DNA of 14,216 nt from Entrophospora sp. SA101 (GCA_958430865.1 CAUDNR010002201.1:2969-17184), one strand, 5' to 3'. Counted from the stretch's first letter, positions 1-12,386 are shown. Notes: generated by a model from the letters alone, not told the origin. A program made the numbers and translations.

Positions 1-604
1 GTGGACGACAATAAATTTTTTCGTGTAACGTTTATATTGAATGACACTTGATCTGCAATGTCCCGCGACTAATATATCTGTATGACCTTATTTGTAATGA
101 AGGAAGAAAAATCCCTAATAATATGGAAAATAAATTATATTTTCTTTTCACAAAATTTATTCGGCTTTTACTTAACCGTCTCCTTTTAATTGTAGGAATT
201 GTAGAATATTCACGGACAGGAAGGTCCAAGATTGTGATCCTATTGTAAAGATCTATTTATGAAAGTTATATAATAGACTGAAAACATAATTGAGGCGAAG
301 TCTATTGAGATTCAGAGAACTATTGTTCATGTAATCATAATTCAAGAAATAAACAAAGAATAAAATTTATGATTTATTTGAAATTAGTTTTATTAGTATT
401 ATTAGTATTAATAGTTTTTAATTTAATTTAAAAACGAATAATAATAATAATTACAAATTTAGGTTTAGAAGCAATGCTCAATATATACAGTGTGTATATT
501 ATATATACAAGCATAAATGGAATTGAATAAAAGATTACAGTTAATGTTTTTGTTGTTGACGAAACGGTTTCTTTCATCAATTTCATCATATTTTAACATA
601 TTTC
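1..604. other. AT-rich non-coding stretch, downstream of the BCS1-like gene
   Basis: No convincing gene is seen. Two overlapping short open frames on opposite strands (about 32-248) cover the same bases, neither has a recognisable domain, and both are likely chance frames. From about 385 to 455 the sequence is a simple tta/tag-type and aat-type low-complexity run. The minus-strand 3' untranslated region of the BCS1-like gene must lie somewhere below 605. A minus-strand AATAAA-like hexamer sits at 373-378, about 230 bases after the stop, but I cannot tell whether it is used. Confidence 0.5.
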
Positions 605-2554
605 TCATTTTACTTCTACATCAGTACTACTATCACTATCATCACTTGTCCATGTAACATTACTTAAATCTCGTATCATTTCTATCGAAGCAATTTGTTT
701 TGTCTCTTTCTTTCCTATTATACCTTCTTCATTTTTGCTATCATCTTTTTTGGCTTCTTTTGATTCGATGGCATCATCGATAATTTTATCATTATCATCT
801 TTAGCTTTCAATTTACGATCACCATCATCATCACCACTAGCTGTTGTTGATTCCACCGGTTCTTCTTTCGCTTCATCGTCTAAATTATCATTACTAGCTG
901 ATTCTTTTTTGGTTCTTTTTAATTCATCTTCCATTAATTTTGCGATTTCTTCAGGTTTCATATCTTGATACTTACGAGTCAAATCAAACACTTTCTCAGG
1001 TAGTATGTCAATTTCTTTTCTATATAAAAGCATTGTCATCATCACTTCACATGGTGGCAATAATTTTTCGGGTATCTTATCAAGAAATTCTTGTGGAAAC
1101 TCTGCATTTGGATTTTCTGTTATGTTTTTGTACATTTTCCTGATTTGATAATGTGTACAATATCCCAAATCCAAATGTACATCCATACGACCTGGTCTAA
1201 TACTAAAAAAATAAAATGTGTGATTCAATCAGTTGGTCTATTAATTTTAACTTTAAAATAAATCGTCAAATCAATAGATTAGTTACCAAGCTGGATCAAG
1301 AACTTCGACATGGTTTGTTGTCATGATTATAATGTTACCTTCTGACATTAAATGACCATCTAAACAACCCAGGAATGTTGACAAACTAAAACATGAAAAT
1401 CTAGAACTAACTTTTCTACCAGTGTCAGTTTTAGTTTCTTCGATTTTGTTTTGAAACATACCACATCTTGTTTCAAGTTCTCTTTTGTGTAAAATTTTTG
1501 AATGAGTATCAACATCCTCTAATACTATAATCTGATTGGCGGGAAGAGAACTAAATGCTGCATTCAATTCGTTATCATCGCATATATTCTTTAAATTAAG
1601 AAAATAAATATCACGATTTAAATATGACGAAATAGCATTTATTAAACTTGTTTTTCCTGTACCAGGTTTGCCATAAAGTAAAATTCCGCGCCTATATGGC
1701 ATACCAATTTTCTGATAAAAGTCTTTGTCAGATGTAAACGTCTCCAATTCCCTTTTAATTAGTGATTTTTGTGCCTTCTCCAATGCAACTGTTTTCAAAC
1801 CTCTATTTGAGGATAACGCCTGCACTCTGCTCCAATACCCTTCAGACCTTTCGTATCTTGATCTGACACGTAGCTTCTTTTGCGATTCAAGATATGATCT
1901 AGTAACATCATTGAGAAAGTCCGATACTGCATCAACGCTTGTATTTGAATCTTCCACCGTTGTCAAAAAAATTGATGGCATAGGTTTTATACTTGATGAG
2001 TTATAACCAACATTGCTATTGTTAGAAACTTCTCTATTCTCGGCATCAGTTTCTGGCATGCTATATGTGACATTGAATTTTCTTCCTTTATAATCAATGG
2101 ATATCACTTGATTTTTTTCGGGTAATATGTTGAAACCGGGAGGCTCACAATCATCTTCTGGATCAACTTTAGTGATGGAATTCACTGATTGTACAAGAAA
2201 ACTACCATTCGATAATTGTTTAGTTTGTTGAGAAATTATCCATGATATTGCCACGTAAAACATGCTGGTTTGCTGGTCACCATAAATTCCGGCTACATAA
2301 TGTTCAATTTGCACCTTGACTATGTTTTTGTTCCAACAATTTCCTGTTGTAATCCTGACAACAATCAAATACAAAGCAGCAAAAATAGTTGTTATTCCTG
2401 ATGCAATTATTGTTGTTAAAAACATATCTACAGCCATTACGCCGGATAAATATGGTCCCATTTTTGTTGGAAGCCATGCTAACAAAACAGCCTGAACGTG
2501 TCCTTGATTGAATAAATCAATGAACGGTTGAAAAATCACTTTGTAATCAGTCAT
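605..2554 (-). CDS. BCS1-like AAA+ ATPase (mitochondrial chaperone type), two exons, 621 aa
   Basis: The exons are 2554..1287 and 1202..605, joined by an 84-bp GT-AG intron (1203-1286). The join rebuilds the AAA motif A-C-I-R-P-G-R-M-D across the junction. Seen in the protein: a hydrophobic membrane segment at about residues 43-66; a BCS1 N-terminal-type region (about 70-250); Walker A GKPGTGKTS (295-303); Walker B IIVLEDVD (342-349); a sensor-1 TTN (412-414); the arginine-finger region IRPGR (424-428); then a helical lid with IPEKLLPPCEVMMTM (466-480). In yeast, BCS1 sits in the mitochondrial inner membrane and translocates the folded Rieske iron-sulfur protein during complex III assembly. 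Many fungi carry divergent BCS1-like paralogues of unknown substrate, and this may be one. Usual BCS1 length is about 450 aa. The extra length is mainly a charged, low-complexity tail (about 518-621) rich in Asp, Glu, Lys and Ser. The start chosen is the first ATG; it leaves about 40 residues before the membrane helix, as in the family. Confidence 0.88.
1203..1286 (-). other. Intron of the BCS1-like gene (84 bp, GT-AG)
   Basis: On the minus strand the intron begins gtaact and ends in a T-rich tract plus ag. It splits a Cys codon after two bases (tg|t). Reading on without splicing gives Pro-Ala-Trp and then a stop, which destroys the arginine-finger motif. Splicing restores the frame and the conserved I-R-P-G-R motif, so the intron is well supported without transcript data. 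Confidence 0.88.
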
Positions 2555-4190
2555 TTTTTTATTTCTAAAAAAAAAGAATTTTGAAAATTGAAAAAAGAGA
2601 GTTTAAATAATAGATGGGAAAAACAAAAATAATTGATGAGGGATTATTGTGGAAGCTAGTATTGTAAATATCAAATTAAATCACCGTATCACAAAGACAA
2701 TTATGCAAAAATCAACTAAACGCTATTAATTTATTAAATTTACATTATATCGATGCTTTTTTAATATTAACAAAGTTTTAAATTATTATCTACTAATTAT
2801 TACTGATTAGATGTTGTATTATTATATAGATATATGGCACAATAATTTATTTGACTTATAATTGTACAACACGGACAATTATTGCGGTATTATTAACATT
2901 AATATTGGGAAAATTATATATATTTAAAGGAGCCAAAGTTTTGAATCTTTCGTGCTAACAATACATAACCTTGCAAAAAATCAAAATTTTATCCTATTAA
3001 TTTCTACTTTTGTATTATTTTGTATTTTTGTATTATAATAATAAACTATTAATTATAATTATAATATAGTAATAGCCACTTATCAACCTCTTGACATTGA
3101 ATGAACTACCTCATTATCTAGAGAATCGGTCTATTCGTAGCAGTGCATTTAACATAGGGCGGTTGAATATCACTAATTTCAAGTATAAACTGGGTTCGGA
3201 CTGTAATATCAACAATTTGATTAGAATATTTGAACTAATTCGAACTATTTCAATAATCCGAACCAAACTATGTGATAATAACACTAATAAACCAGATGGG
3301 TAGATCTCGCGCACATTGCACAAATAAAAATAAACTTTGACCGAAATTTCTTTGAAAAAATATTTCTCGCTTCAAAAAAAAAAAAATTTAATTTTTCAAA
3401 AACAAGTATAATGATAATAATCTTCTCTGAAATTTCAACATATTATAATACACGTCTTGAACAACATTATTTTATTTTTAAACAAGCATAACCTTTATCC
3501 TTTGAAGAGTTTTAAGCTCAGAAGGAAAGCTTTAACTAAAGTCAATGTGGCGAGATATAAAAACAATATACCCGACTACAGCATACCATTAATAAATATC
3601 TTTACACAAAAGATCTTACACGAAAAATTGTCCTAAATTAATAAACAAAGAAAATCAAAAAAACACAAGAGGAGGATATGATTCTAAAAAGGCTTTACAT
3701 TGAAAGTTTTAATGAAAATGGATTTTGCAGATATTTTGAGAATAATTTGGCTAGCTGACCATATTCAATATTCGATCCCAAAATTACTGATTCAAACTCG
3801 AACATTCCAGTAAGTTCTAATTTCAAAAACTTCTAATTCATTATCATTATTAATAAGATACTAAATTGTGCAGCATCAATATCATTTTTATTGCTATGTT
3901 AATAAAACTTTTAAGTGTACATATTTCTCTACCCAACCATATCAAACTGATATCATTATTATGGTACAATTGGCTTGATCAAAGTTTTGACTGTAATTAA
4001 TATTGCCAGTATATTTCAATCTCTATCTCATATTTCCAATAAACAATTGAACAGTTCAATCACTGTAAGTTTGGTGAAACCATGAGTCATTTCTTCAGTT
4101 CTACTGAGGTCCATATTTATACCATTATTTGAACCTTAAAAAATAAAAAGTACTTAAATTAAAATTAACACACTAATAATGGAATTTCTA
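2555..4190. other. Non-coding AT-rich interval upstream of the BCS1-like gene
   Basis: The first few hundred bases above 2554 should hold the minus-strand 5' leader and promoter of the BCS1-like gene; the leader next to the ATG is A-rich. No clear TATA or other element stands out against the AT background. Two overlapping open frames at 3091-3323 lie on opposite strands, match no family and look accidental. An 8-bp inverted pair (ggttcgga at 3193-3200, tccgaacc at 3257-3264) sits within them and may be a trace of an old repeat. Nothing else is recognised. Confidence 0.5.
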
Positions 4191-4208
4191 TTTACCATAA
4201 CCATAAAA

Positions 4209-4482
4209 CATTCTCAGGACGATGAATTATTTCTACGTGGAGGGATCCTAGATTTTCTAAGACATGTTCTTCCAGCATGATTACATTCATTATTAATTAA
4301 GCATGCACTACTATACTGATCCACTAAAGCGTGTCCATAATACAGATGACACTCATTATAGTTTGTAACCAATTGAAAATATTATTTAAATTAACACCAG
4401 TGAGGTTGATGATGCTTTTGAAGATGAAGAGTTTGACATTAGCTATACTGATTGGTGTTCTGTGGTGCTTGACAATTTTTAG
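4209..4482 (+). pseudogene. Possible decayed coding remnant (plus strand)
   Basis: Two neighbouring stretches read like protein but in different frames. One (4209-4280) encodes HSQDDELFLRGGILDFLRHV before a stop. The other (about 4390-4482) encodes an acidic stretch containing EVDDAFEDEEFDISYTDW and then hits a stop. Both use balanced codons unlike the surrounding A/T-rich filler. No domain is recognised. With a frame change and several stops this would be a dead fragment, possibly of a transposon or duplicated gene. The stretches are short, so chance open reading in AT-rich DNA is not excluded. Confidence 0.3.
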
Positions 4483-4560
4483 TGAATCATTCTTTGAAAC
4501 GAGAACCATGTCATTGTTGATGTTAATATTGGCACGATGTTGCTTTTGCTATCAGTATTA

Positions 4561-4901
4561 ATTTTGGTCATTATTAAAATAAAATTTGTTTAATAATACT
4601 AGCAACATAAAGAAAATTGCAAATGGAAATATGTATACACAGATGCATAGTATATAATTTTAAAGATTGTTTTCAGAAATTTATAATGAAAAACTCTTTG
4701 TGTTAATGGTATAAGACCATTACTATATTATTTATTAATGATTGAGAAATTCTGAAAAAAAGCAGTTGAGTTAATACCACTCCTATATCTGATGTTGCAT
4801 AGTGAAATTTTGGAGTTTCTTCATGTGTGTATGTAAAAGATCGCACAATATTTTTCACAAATTAATAATTTGTGGGACATAAAAATATTATTGGCTGGAA
4901 C
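4561..4901. other. Non-coding interval before the MITE
   Basis: Nothing recognisable is seen apart from a small perfect inverted repeat (aatggt / accatt around 4703-4721) with a 5-base loop. No open frame of interest occurs on either strand. Confidence 0.45.
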
Positions 4902-5078
4902 TAGTGTTGGTCGCCAAAACTGTTTTGAAAAGGCGAAAGTCAAAACTAAAATTAAAAGTTATATGTCAAAACTAAATCAAAAGTTAATAGTCAAAAATCA
5001 AAACTAGTTTTGACTTATGGCGAAACCTTTTGGCTTTCGCGCGGCTGCGAAACTCTCTAGTTTTGGAAACCAACACTA
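4902..5078. mobile_element. MITE-like element, 177 bp, with 20-bp imperfect terminal inverted repeats
   Basis: The left end (4902-4921) reads tagtgttggtcgccaaaact. The right end (5059-5078) is its reverse complement at 18 of 20 positions. The outermost bases are TA on the left and TA on the right, so the element could be GTGTTGG...CCAACAC flanked by a TA target duplication, as in Tc1/mariner (Stowaway-type) MITEs. There is no coding capacity. The left interior has three degenerate copies of a 25-26 bp unit starting gtcaaaa (4939, 4965, 4990). The right interior has a short hairpin (about 5020-5040, stem gcgaaacc / ggctttcgc with one bulge). The higher-GC ends stand out from the flanks. Which transposase family moved it is inference. 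Confidence 0.6.
4939..5008 (+). repeat. Degenerate 25-26 bp tandem repeat inside the MITE
   Basis: The word gtcaaaact occurs at 4939 and 4965, and gtcaaaaat at 4990. Each is followed by similar A-rich sequence containing aaaagtta in the first two copies. The spacing is 26 and then 25 bases. The repeat lies wholly inside the terminal inverted repeats, so it was probably carried by the element. Confidence 0.5.
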
Positions 5079-5364
5079 AAATGGACAAAGATGTCACTCA
5101 GCCTATAAATATATATACACCGTCAACCAACAACCCTCTATGAGGCAATAAACAAATTTTGTTTTAATATTCAAAAATAAAAAAACCGTTTAATAAAAAG
5201 AATAGAGAATTAATGTAATAATAAAATATACTTTGTTGCTATATCGCTTTACAAAATCGTTATTAATATTAAATACATACAAAAATAATTTCTAAACAAA
5301 TAAATAATAACAATTTATCTTGTTTTCCTTTGACCTCTACCTCTCTCTACCTCTGCCTTGTCTT

Positions 5365-5546
5365 TCATGGGTTTTTTTTTTCATTATTATCATCTTCGAT
5401 AAGAATTGTTCTATCAATATCATCACCATCATTATCATTATTGTTATCATTATCATTATTAGACACAGAATTTCTATGTTGGTTAGCCTCAGCTTCACCT
5501 AATTCATTCATCGTCATACTGTATAGATCTTCTCTCCGCTTACACT
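5365..5546 (-). pseudogene. Possible last exon of a broken gene, Asn/Asp-rich
   Basis: On the minus strand, after an acceptor-like tatcaag, the sequence reads CKRREDLYSMTMNELGEAEA, then an Asn/Asp repeat tract, then RTILIEDDNN, and stops at 5365 just after a run of ten A. One extra base in that A-run would extend the frame with a basic ending (..RGRGQRKTR) to a stop near 5318, so the present stop may be an indel, natural or from sequencing. The Asn/Asp part comes from simple gat/aat repeats. It may be the 3' exon of the broken gene at 5715-6432, linked by a 168-bp intron with a poor donor (gtttta). No domain is recognised. Confidence 0.35.
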
Positions 5547-5714
5547 CTTGATAAATACAACAGAGGATATAATATTTTTTTTGTTTAAGAAAGAGTAGTA
5601 GTATACATGTATAATTTATACTGGTTTTGGGCAAAAGATGTCTTTATATTCATATTATTGTAAAGATCACGTGTAATCCAAAAGGAGGAGGTGTTAACAT
5701 TAAATAAATAAAAC

Positions 5715-6432
5715 TTGATTTCTTTATAATTTCAGAAATATCTGTTTTTAAACGAATTGACCTCATTAGCAACCTCTCGAGTTTTTGACAACACCAGGCA
5801 GGCTTAGATGCTTCAAAAATAAAATGTTGATGTTTCGCAGGCCATTTAATTTTTTAAAATAAACTCCCAAAATAGATTTGATATCCAAGTATTGAAAGCC
5901 TTTTCCACCTTCGTATCATTGAGTTTAGCAGTACTTGATTTTTTCACCACGTCGACAACGCAATCCACACAATCTACACTTGTTTTTCCATAAGGGATCT
6001 TGATCAAGCCAAAATTACCATCACATTTGAATTTGGTATGAAATTTAATTCGATACTTTCATAATAATCACAATTGCTAAATGATTTTTATCTTTATTTT
6101 ATCTGTCACAAGTAATCTTTAAATGTTTTTCGCCTTTGTTCAATTTCTTAATTCCGTCAAAAATCGTGCCATTTGGGACCTTCCCTATAATCTCATCTTC
6201 ATCAAGAACATAATTAATTTGTTCCCTTACTGCTTCATCTTGAATACCATATTAATATAAATGGACTTTACACGGACTAAGTTAATAAATCTTGATCAGA
6301 ATGTGGTACATGCCAACGCCTACACCAACCATCAACATCAGTCAATATATACTTCTTCAACACATTCTCAATATTGAAAAGATCCAATAGGGGACTCTCC
6401 TGATCAGGAAAATTTAACAAATAATTGGTCAT
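5715..6432 (-). pseudogene. Broken protein-coding gene of unknown family, several frameshifts
   Basis: Successive minus-strand stretches read like real protein, but the frame changes repeatedly. First is an ATG-led 51-codon piece (6432-6277) containing ENVLKKYILTDVDGWCRRWH. Next is a piece around 6250-6105 with EAVREQINYVLDEDEIIGKV. Then comes a short piece with DKDKNHLAIVII. A longer one (about 6070-5846) contains IKIPYGKTSVDCVDCVVDVV and KAFNTWISNLFWEF. The last (5847-5715) contains HQHFIFEASKPAWCCQKLER. At least four frame changes and one in-frame stop separate them. Introns do not explain the jumps, because most gaps are only a few bases. I do not recognise the family. It is most likely a decayed gene or transposon-borne gene of about 230-290 residues. 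Indel-rich sequencing errors are the alternative. Confidence 0.5.
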
Positions 6433-6688
6433 TCATTACACGTTTTTCCCGCATGTTAACTTTGACTTTTGATATCATAAAAAAAGGCGCGTATACTCTG
6501 GATTAAATAATAATAATAATATTTTGATATAAAATTGACATGATTATAAAAAAATTTGCTTTGACCAAGATGATTGGTCAGTTGATACAAAATTAAATTA
6601 ATTGTAGATTTACAAAACTTTTAATAAATAATTCTTCAAAATTAGTCTTTGTTTTTTTTGATTTCCATTTAAATTATACTAGCCAATT
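6433..6688. other. Non-coding, 3' flank of the SelO gene
   Basis: This A/T-rich stretch has an aat-repeat run at about 6508-6522 and no supported gene. It must hold the 3' untranslated region and polyadenylation site of the minus-strand SelO gene ending at 6715. No exact minus-strand AATAAA hexamer was seen within about 200 bases of the stop. Confidence 0.4.
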
Positions 6689-6714
6689 CTATGAACTAAC
6701 TCTATGAATTAATT

Positions 6715-6727
<13 letters not shown>
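6689..6727 (-). repeat. Three 13-bp tandem repeats covering the SelO stop codon
   Basis: On the plus strand the unit ctatgaactaact begins at 6689, 6702 and 6715, with two to three base differences between copies and an exact 13-base period. The third copy contains the SelO stop codon (6715-6717) and the last serine codons. The other two copies lie in the 3' untranslated region and each keep a TCATAG word, which is the final Ser codon plus stop. Confidence 0.7.
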
Positions 6728-9459
<2,732 letters not shown>

Positions 9460-10224
9460 TAAAAAATTTTTTGGTTTGATAAACAGCGGATTTACATTTA
9501 TTTAATGTTACAATTAATAATAATAATAATACATTATTACAATGAAATAAACCTTGCTCTTTGATTTATTAGCGAATGTCAACCACGTTTAGTACCAAAA
9601 ATAATTTCAAGATTAATCATCATTTTCGGTGTGGACGCGGATTATATATATTTATTATAAACTTGTAAAGTATAGCCATAAATTATTAAATAGTATTAGT
9701 ATTAATGAATGACTAGGCAATTAATCACAAGTTACTTGATTCATAAAGAAGACAAATTCAAACTTCAAAGTTTTTAAAACTACTTTTGATTACTTTAGAA
9801 ATTATGGGATGATTAACGTCTGACATTTTGTTCAAGTAAAGCCAATTAAATAACGTTACTCTTCTTTTATTTCTTCTTTTTACCATTCATATCAATTTTT
9901 GTTGCTAAAGCATTCGACTAATTAATTGATATTTACTTATTTATTAGCTGCAATTTAAGTTCAACTTTGATGTTTTTTCTCTTGTTATTACTCTCTTTGT
10001 CTCTTTTTTCTCTCTTTTCCTTCCAAATTTTCTTTTGGTTTTTTCACAAGCTCATAAACCATTGGAATTATTAGTCAAAGTGAAAATGCTGCCACGAATG
10101 CGACACTTGCAACAACTAATATATAAATTATATAAATTATATATATTAATATCCATCATCGTTTTGTCATCATCATCATCACCATTATTGTTTCGCGATT
10201 TTTGTTATCTAGTAAATTAGAAAA
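9460..10224. other. SelO upstream region and non-coding flank
   Basis: This is the minus-strand promoter side of the SelO gene. A TATA-like AT run lies at about 9640-9660, roughly 190 bases above the start codon; its role is unproven in DNA this AT-rich. A pyrimidine-rich stretch (about 9860-10045) and a tca/atc repeat (about 10167-10182) are present. A 61-codon plus-strand frame at 10035-10220 has no family resemblance and is probably accidental. Confidence 0.4.
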
Positions 10225-10515
10225 ATGTACATTCTCAGATTTAAAATTAATAAATTACATTTAAACACACTTGAACATTTACTTTTGCGCGTATGCATCA
10301 AAGAAAAAGCTCGCTTAATTAAAGATGTCTTACGCGCATAGTAATAATGGCTTGACTATTGTTAAATATTTCGTATCAATCAAGAAGAAATTGAAAAATC
10401 TCCAAGTCATCATTCACAAAACGATCTCAAAGCATGTTCGCGTCGCATCTATTTGAACTTGTGTGATAAAACAAACATCAATGAATGTTTTAAAGATTTA
10501 TACAGTGACGGCTAA
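10225..10515 (+). other. Two short open stretches in one frame; coding status doubtful
   Basis: A 38-codon ATG-led frame (10225-10341) reads MYILRFKINKLHLNTLEHLL and continues with basic residues to TAG. After three consecutive stops and a gap, the same frame is open again from 10366 to about 10515, including HSQNDLKACSRRIYLNLCDK. The base composition is less extreme than that of the neighbours. This could be a decayed gene, or chance. No domain is recognised. Confidence 0.2.
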
Positions 10516-10855
10516 TGAGCATGAGAGTATAAAATTGCGACCAACTTGTTTCGATTATTTAAATATTTTGATATTTTGATTTATCAATAAAGCACTACAA
10601 TTGTTTGATACGCGCGTCGTAAATTCCCTTCGAGCAAGTGGTGCTAATTATACAGCGGGAACAATGTTTTTTATATACGATGATTGTATAATATAAGAAT
10701 AACAACGCCGAGAGAATAACGCGTGAATAGTAGCGGCAATTGCGAATAAGGAAATTATCAGGTGTTAAATCATTATAATAATCATTTATAGAAGAGTTAT
10801 ATAAATCCTATAAGATTAAGTAACTTGCTTAATTATTAACATCATCATAGATTTG
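10516..10855. other. Non-coding interval with scattered CG-containing words
   Basis: No gene is supported on either strand. Several cgcg-type words (around 10612, 10708-10735) contrast with the AT background, as in patches of old repeats, but no repeat boundaries are visible. Confidence 0.35.
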
Positions 10856-10919
10856 GAATGTGAAGATTTTCCCTAAAAAAGGAAGTTGTGTTTCTTTTAT
10901 AGGCGAGATCTTCACATTC
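10856..10919. repeat. Imperfect 29-bp hairpin with 6-base loop
   Basis: Arm 10856-10884 can pair with 10891-10919. The outer 12 pairs (gaatgtgaagat / atcttcacattc) are perfect. Of the inner 17, twelve are Watson-Crick, three are G-T and two are mismatches (10871/10904, 10876/10899). The loop is 10885-10890. A transcript would form a long stem like a small-RNA precursor; as DNA it could be a relic of a palindromic element. No open reading frame explains it. Confidence 0.65.
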
Positions 10920-11690
10920 TATTTACTGCGCCTTCCAATTTACAGCCCATAAAATCATGATTATTCATCACCCTCTAGGCCTTACTCTCGCACCTTCCTA
11001 GGCACACAACTCGTCCAAAAAAACCTTTCTTTATATGCAAGTAACATATATTCATGTTATATTCATGTTATATATATATATTATTATGCAAAAGAATATG
11101 AAAACCACAAATAACATATTAATTGTTTATTAATTATTTTTAATTATTACTATTTTGCACAGTTTTCTTAATAATAATAAGATAATACTAATAATAATCA
11201 TTTACTTAACTTTTATTGAATAAATATTAAGATAACTAATTAAAAAAAAATTATATACTATAAATCCATATATGCAATAATTAAAAACAATCATTGGACA
11301 ATTTGATTTAATTTAACATTAAAAGTTTTATTGAAATATATTTTATATAATACAATGATTTTATATATATTAGCATTTATACAAACGTTATGTAAAAATG
11401 ATTTTAATTTTAATTTTAAAGTTTTATATTTATTATTTATTTATTTCTACAGTTATTATTATTTTGTTTGTAAATATTTGCTTCAAGTTTTACCAAAATG
11501 TAATCTTTAAATTACCATTTTAAGATTTGCGGAGAGTTAATAATTATCAGATTTCCTAATTAATTTTTATTAATTTTTTTTGTTTTGAATTTTTTCACAA
11601 ACGTGAAATTTTTGTTTTTTTTTTTCATGTGCGCTTTTTATTTTTTTCACACTTGAAAATAATTACAGAACGAATTATTCTTTGTAAATA
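10920..11690. other. Non-coding, extremely AT-rich
   Basis: A pyrimidine-rich segment follows the hairpin (about 10925-11030), then almost pure A/T sequence with tandem attcatgttat copies near 11050-11070 and homopolymer T-runs toward 11690. No gene or RNA gene is recognised. Confidence 0.45.
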
Positions 11691-11979
11691 TTTTTTTTTT
11701 TTTTTTTTCAATTGAAACAACGAAAATATTCTTTTTGCGGATAATGATAAATGGGTTTTTTTTTTAAAATAAAATCGTGTTTAACAAGTTTTTTAAAAAT
11801 TATTAATTTTAGTACTACTTTCTAGTACCTAATTATTGTTATCATCATTATTATTATTATGGAGAAAAAATAATCTAGTGACAGATTAGAAAATGATTAG
11901 TAATTGTAGATTTAGAAAAATCAACATCATAACTATGTTCCTAATCATAATTATGATAGGAGAAGGAAGTTGCATGCAT
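11691..11979 (+). repeat. Direct repeat, copy 1
   Basis: It matches 12098-12386 at a constant offset of 407 bases with no difference found by eye. This includes an internal ten-T run and the 3' end gttgcatgcat. The unique-sequence core starts at caattgaaac (11709) and is 271 bases; the T-run before it brings the match to 289. Near its end it contains a near-palindrome (cctaatcataattatgatagg). There is no coding capacity and no LTR-type TG..CA boundary. Confidence 0.9.
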
Positions 11980-12097
11980 AAAATTCTATTTGATAATATC
12001 CAAGTTGAAATAAATAAAATACATTAGTAGGACTTTATTAAGTAGAACTTTGACTATTTACTTTTTTTACTTTTTTTTTTTTTTTTTTTTTAAATTT
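11980..12097. other. 118-bp spacer between the direct repeats
   Basis: AT-rich sequence ending in long T-runs (12072-12091 and from 12095). It is too short to be the body of an LTR element and has no open frame. Confidence 0.6.
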
Positions 12098-12386
12098 TTT
12101 TTTTTTTTTTTTTTTCAATTGAAACAACGAAAATATTCTTTTTGCGGATAATGATAAATGGGTTTTTTTTTTAAAATAAAATCGTGTTTAACAAGTTTTT
12201 TAAAAATTATTAATTTTAGTACTACTTTCTAGTACCTAATTATTGTTATCATCATTATTATTATTATGGAGAAAAAATAATCTAGTGACAGATTAGAAAA
12301 TGATTAGTAATTGTAGATTTAGAAAAATCAACATCATAACTATGTTCCTAATCATAATTATGATAGGAGAAGGAAGTTGCATGCAT
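12098..12386 (+). repeat. Direct repeat, copy 2
   Basis: This is an identical copy of 11691-11979, preceded by a T-run of 21 (12095-12115). It ends at gcatgcat, where copy 1 continues with a and copy 2 with gca. Read on the minus strand, each copy ends in an A-run of 18 or more, as a retroposed sequence would. No Pol III B box (GGTTCGANTCC) or matching target duplications were found to support that. Confidence 0.9.

Noticed and set aside
32..248. Two overlapping open frames near the left edge
   Set aside because: They occupy the same bases on opposite strands, have no homology that I recognise and no splice context.
735..1143. Plus-strand open frames opposite the BCS1-like exon 2
   Set aside because: They are mirror frames of a well-supported minus-strand coding exon; the Ser-rich composition comes from reading the acidic tail backwards.
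1725..2006. Plus-strand 93-codon frame opposite BCS1-like exon 1
   Set aside because: It lies wholly inside a recognised AAA ATPase exon on the other strand and has no family resemblance.
3091..3323. Opposed 69-70 codon frames
   Set aside because: Mutually overlapping on both strands, no recognisable domain, typical of chance frames.
5320..5551. Plus-strand Ser/Leu/Ile-rich frames
   Set aside because: Produced by reading tca/att simple repeats; the opposite strand gives the more protein-like sequence.
11691..12386. LTR retrotransposon
   Set aside because: Only 118 bases separate the copies, there are no TG...CA ends, no primer-binding site and no coding sequence.
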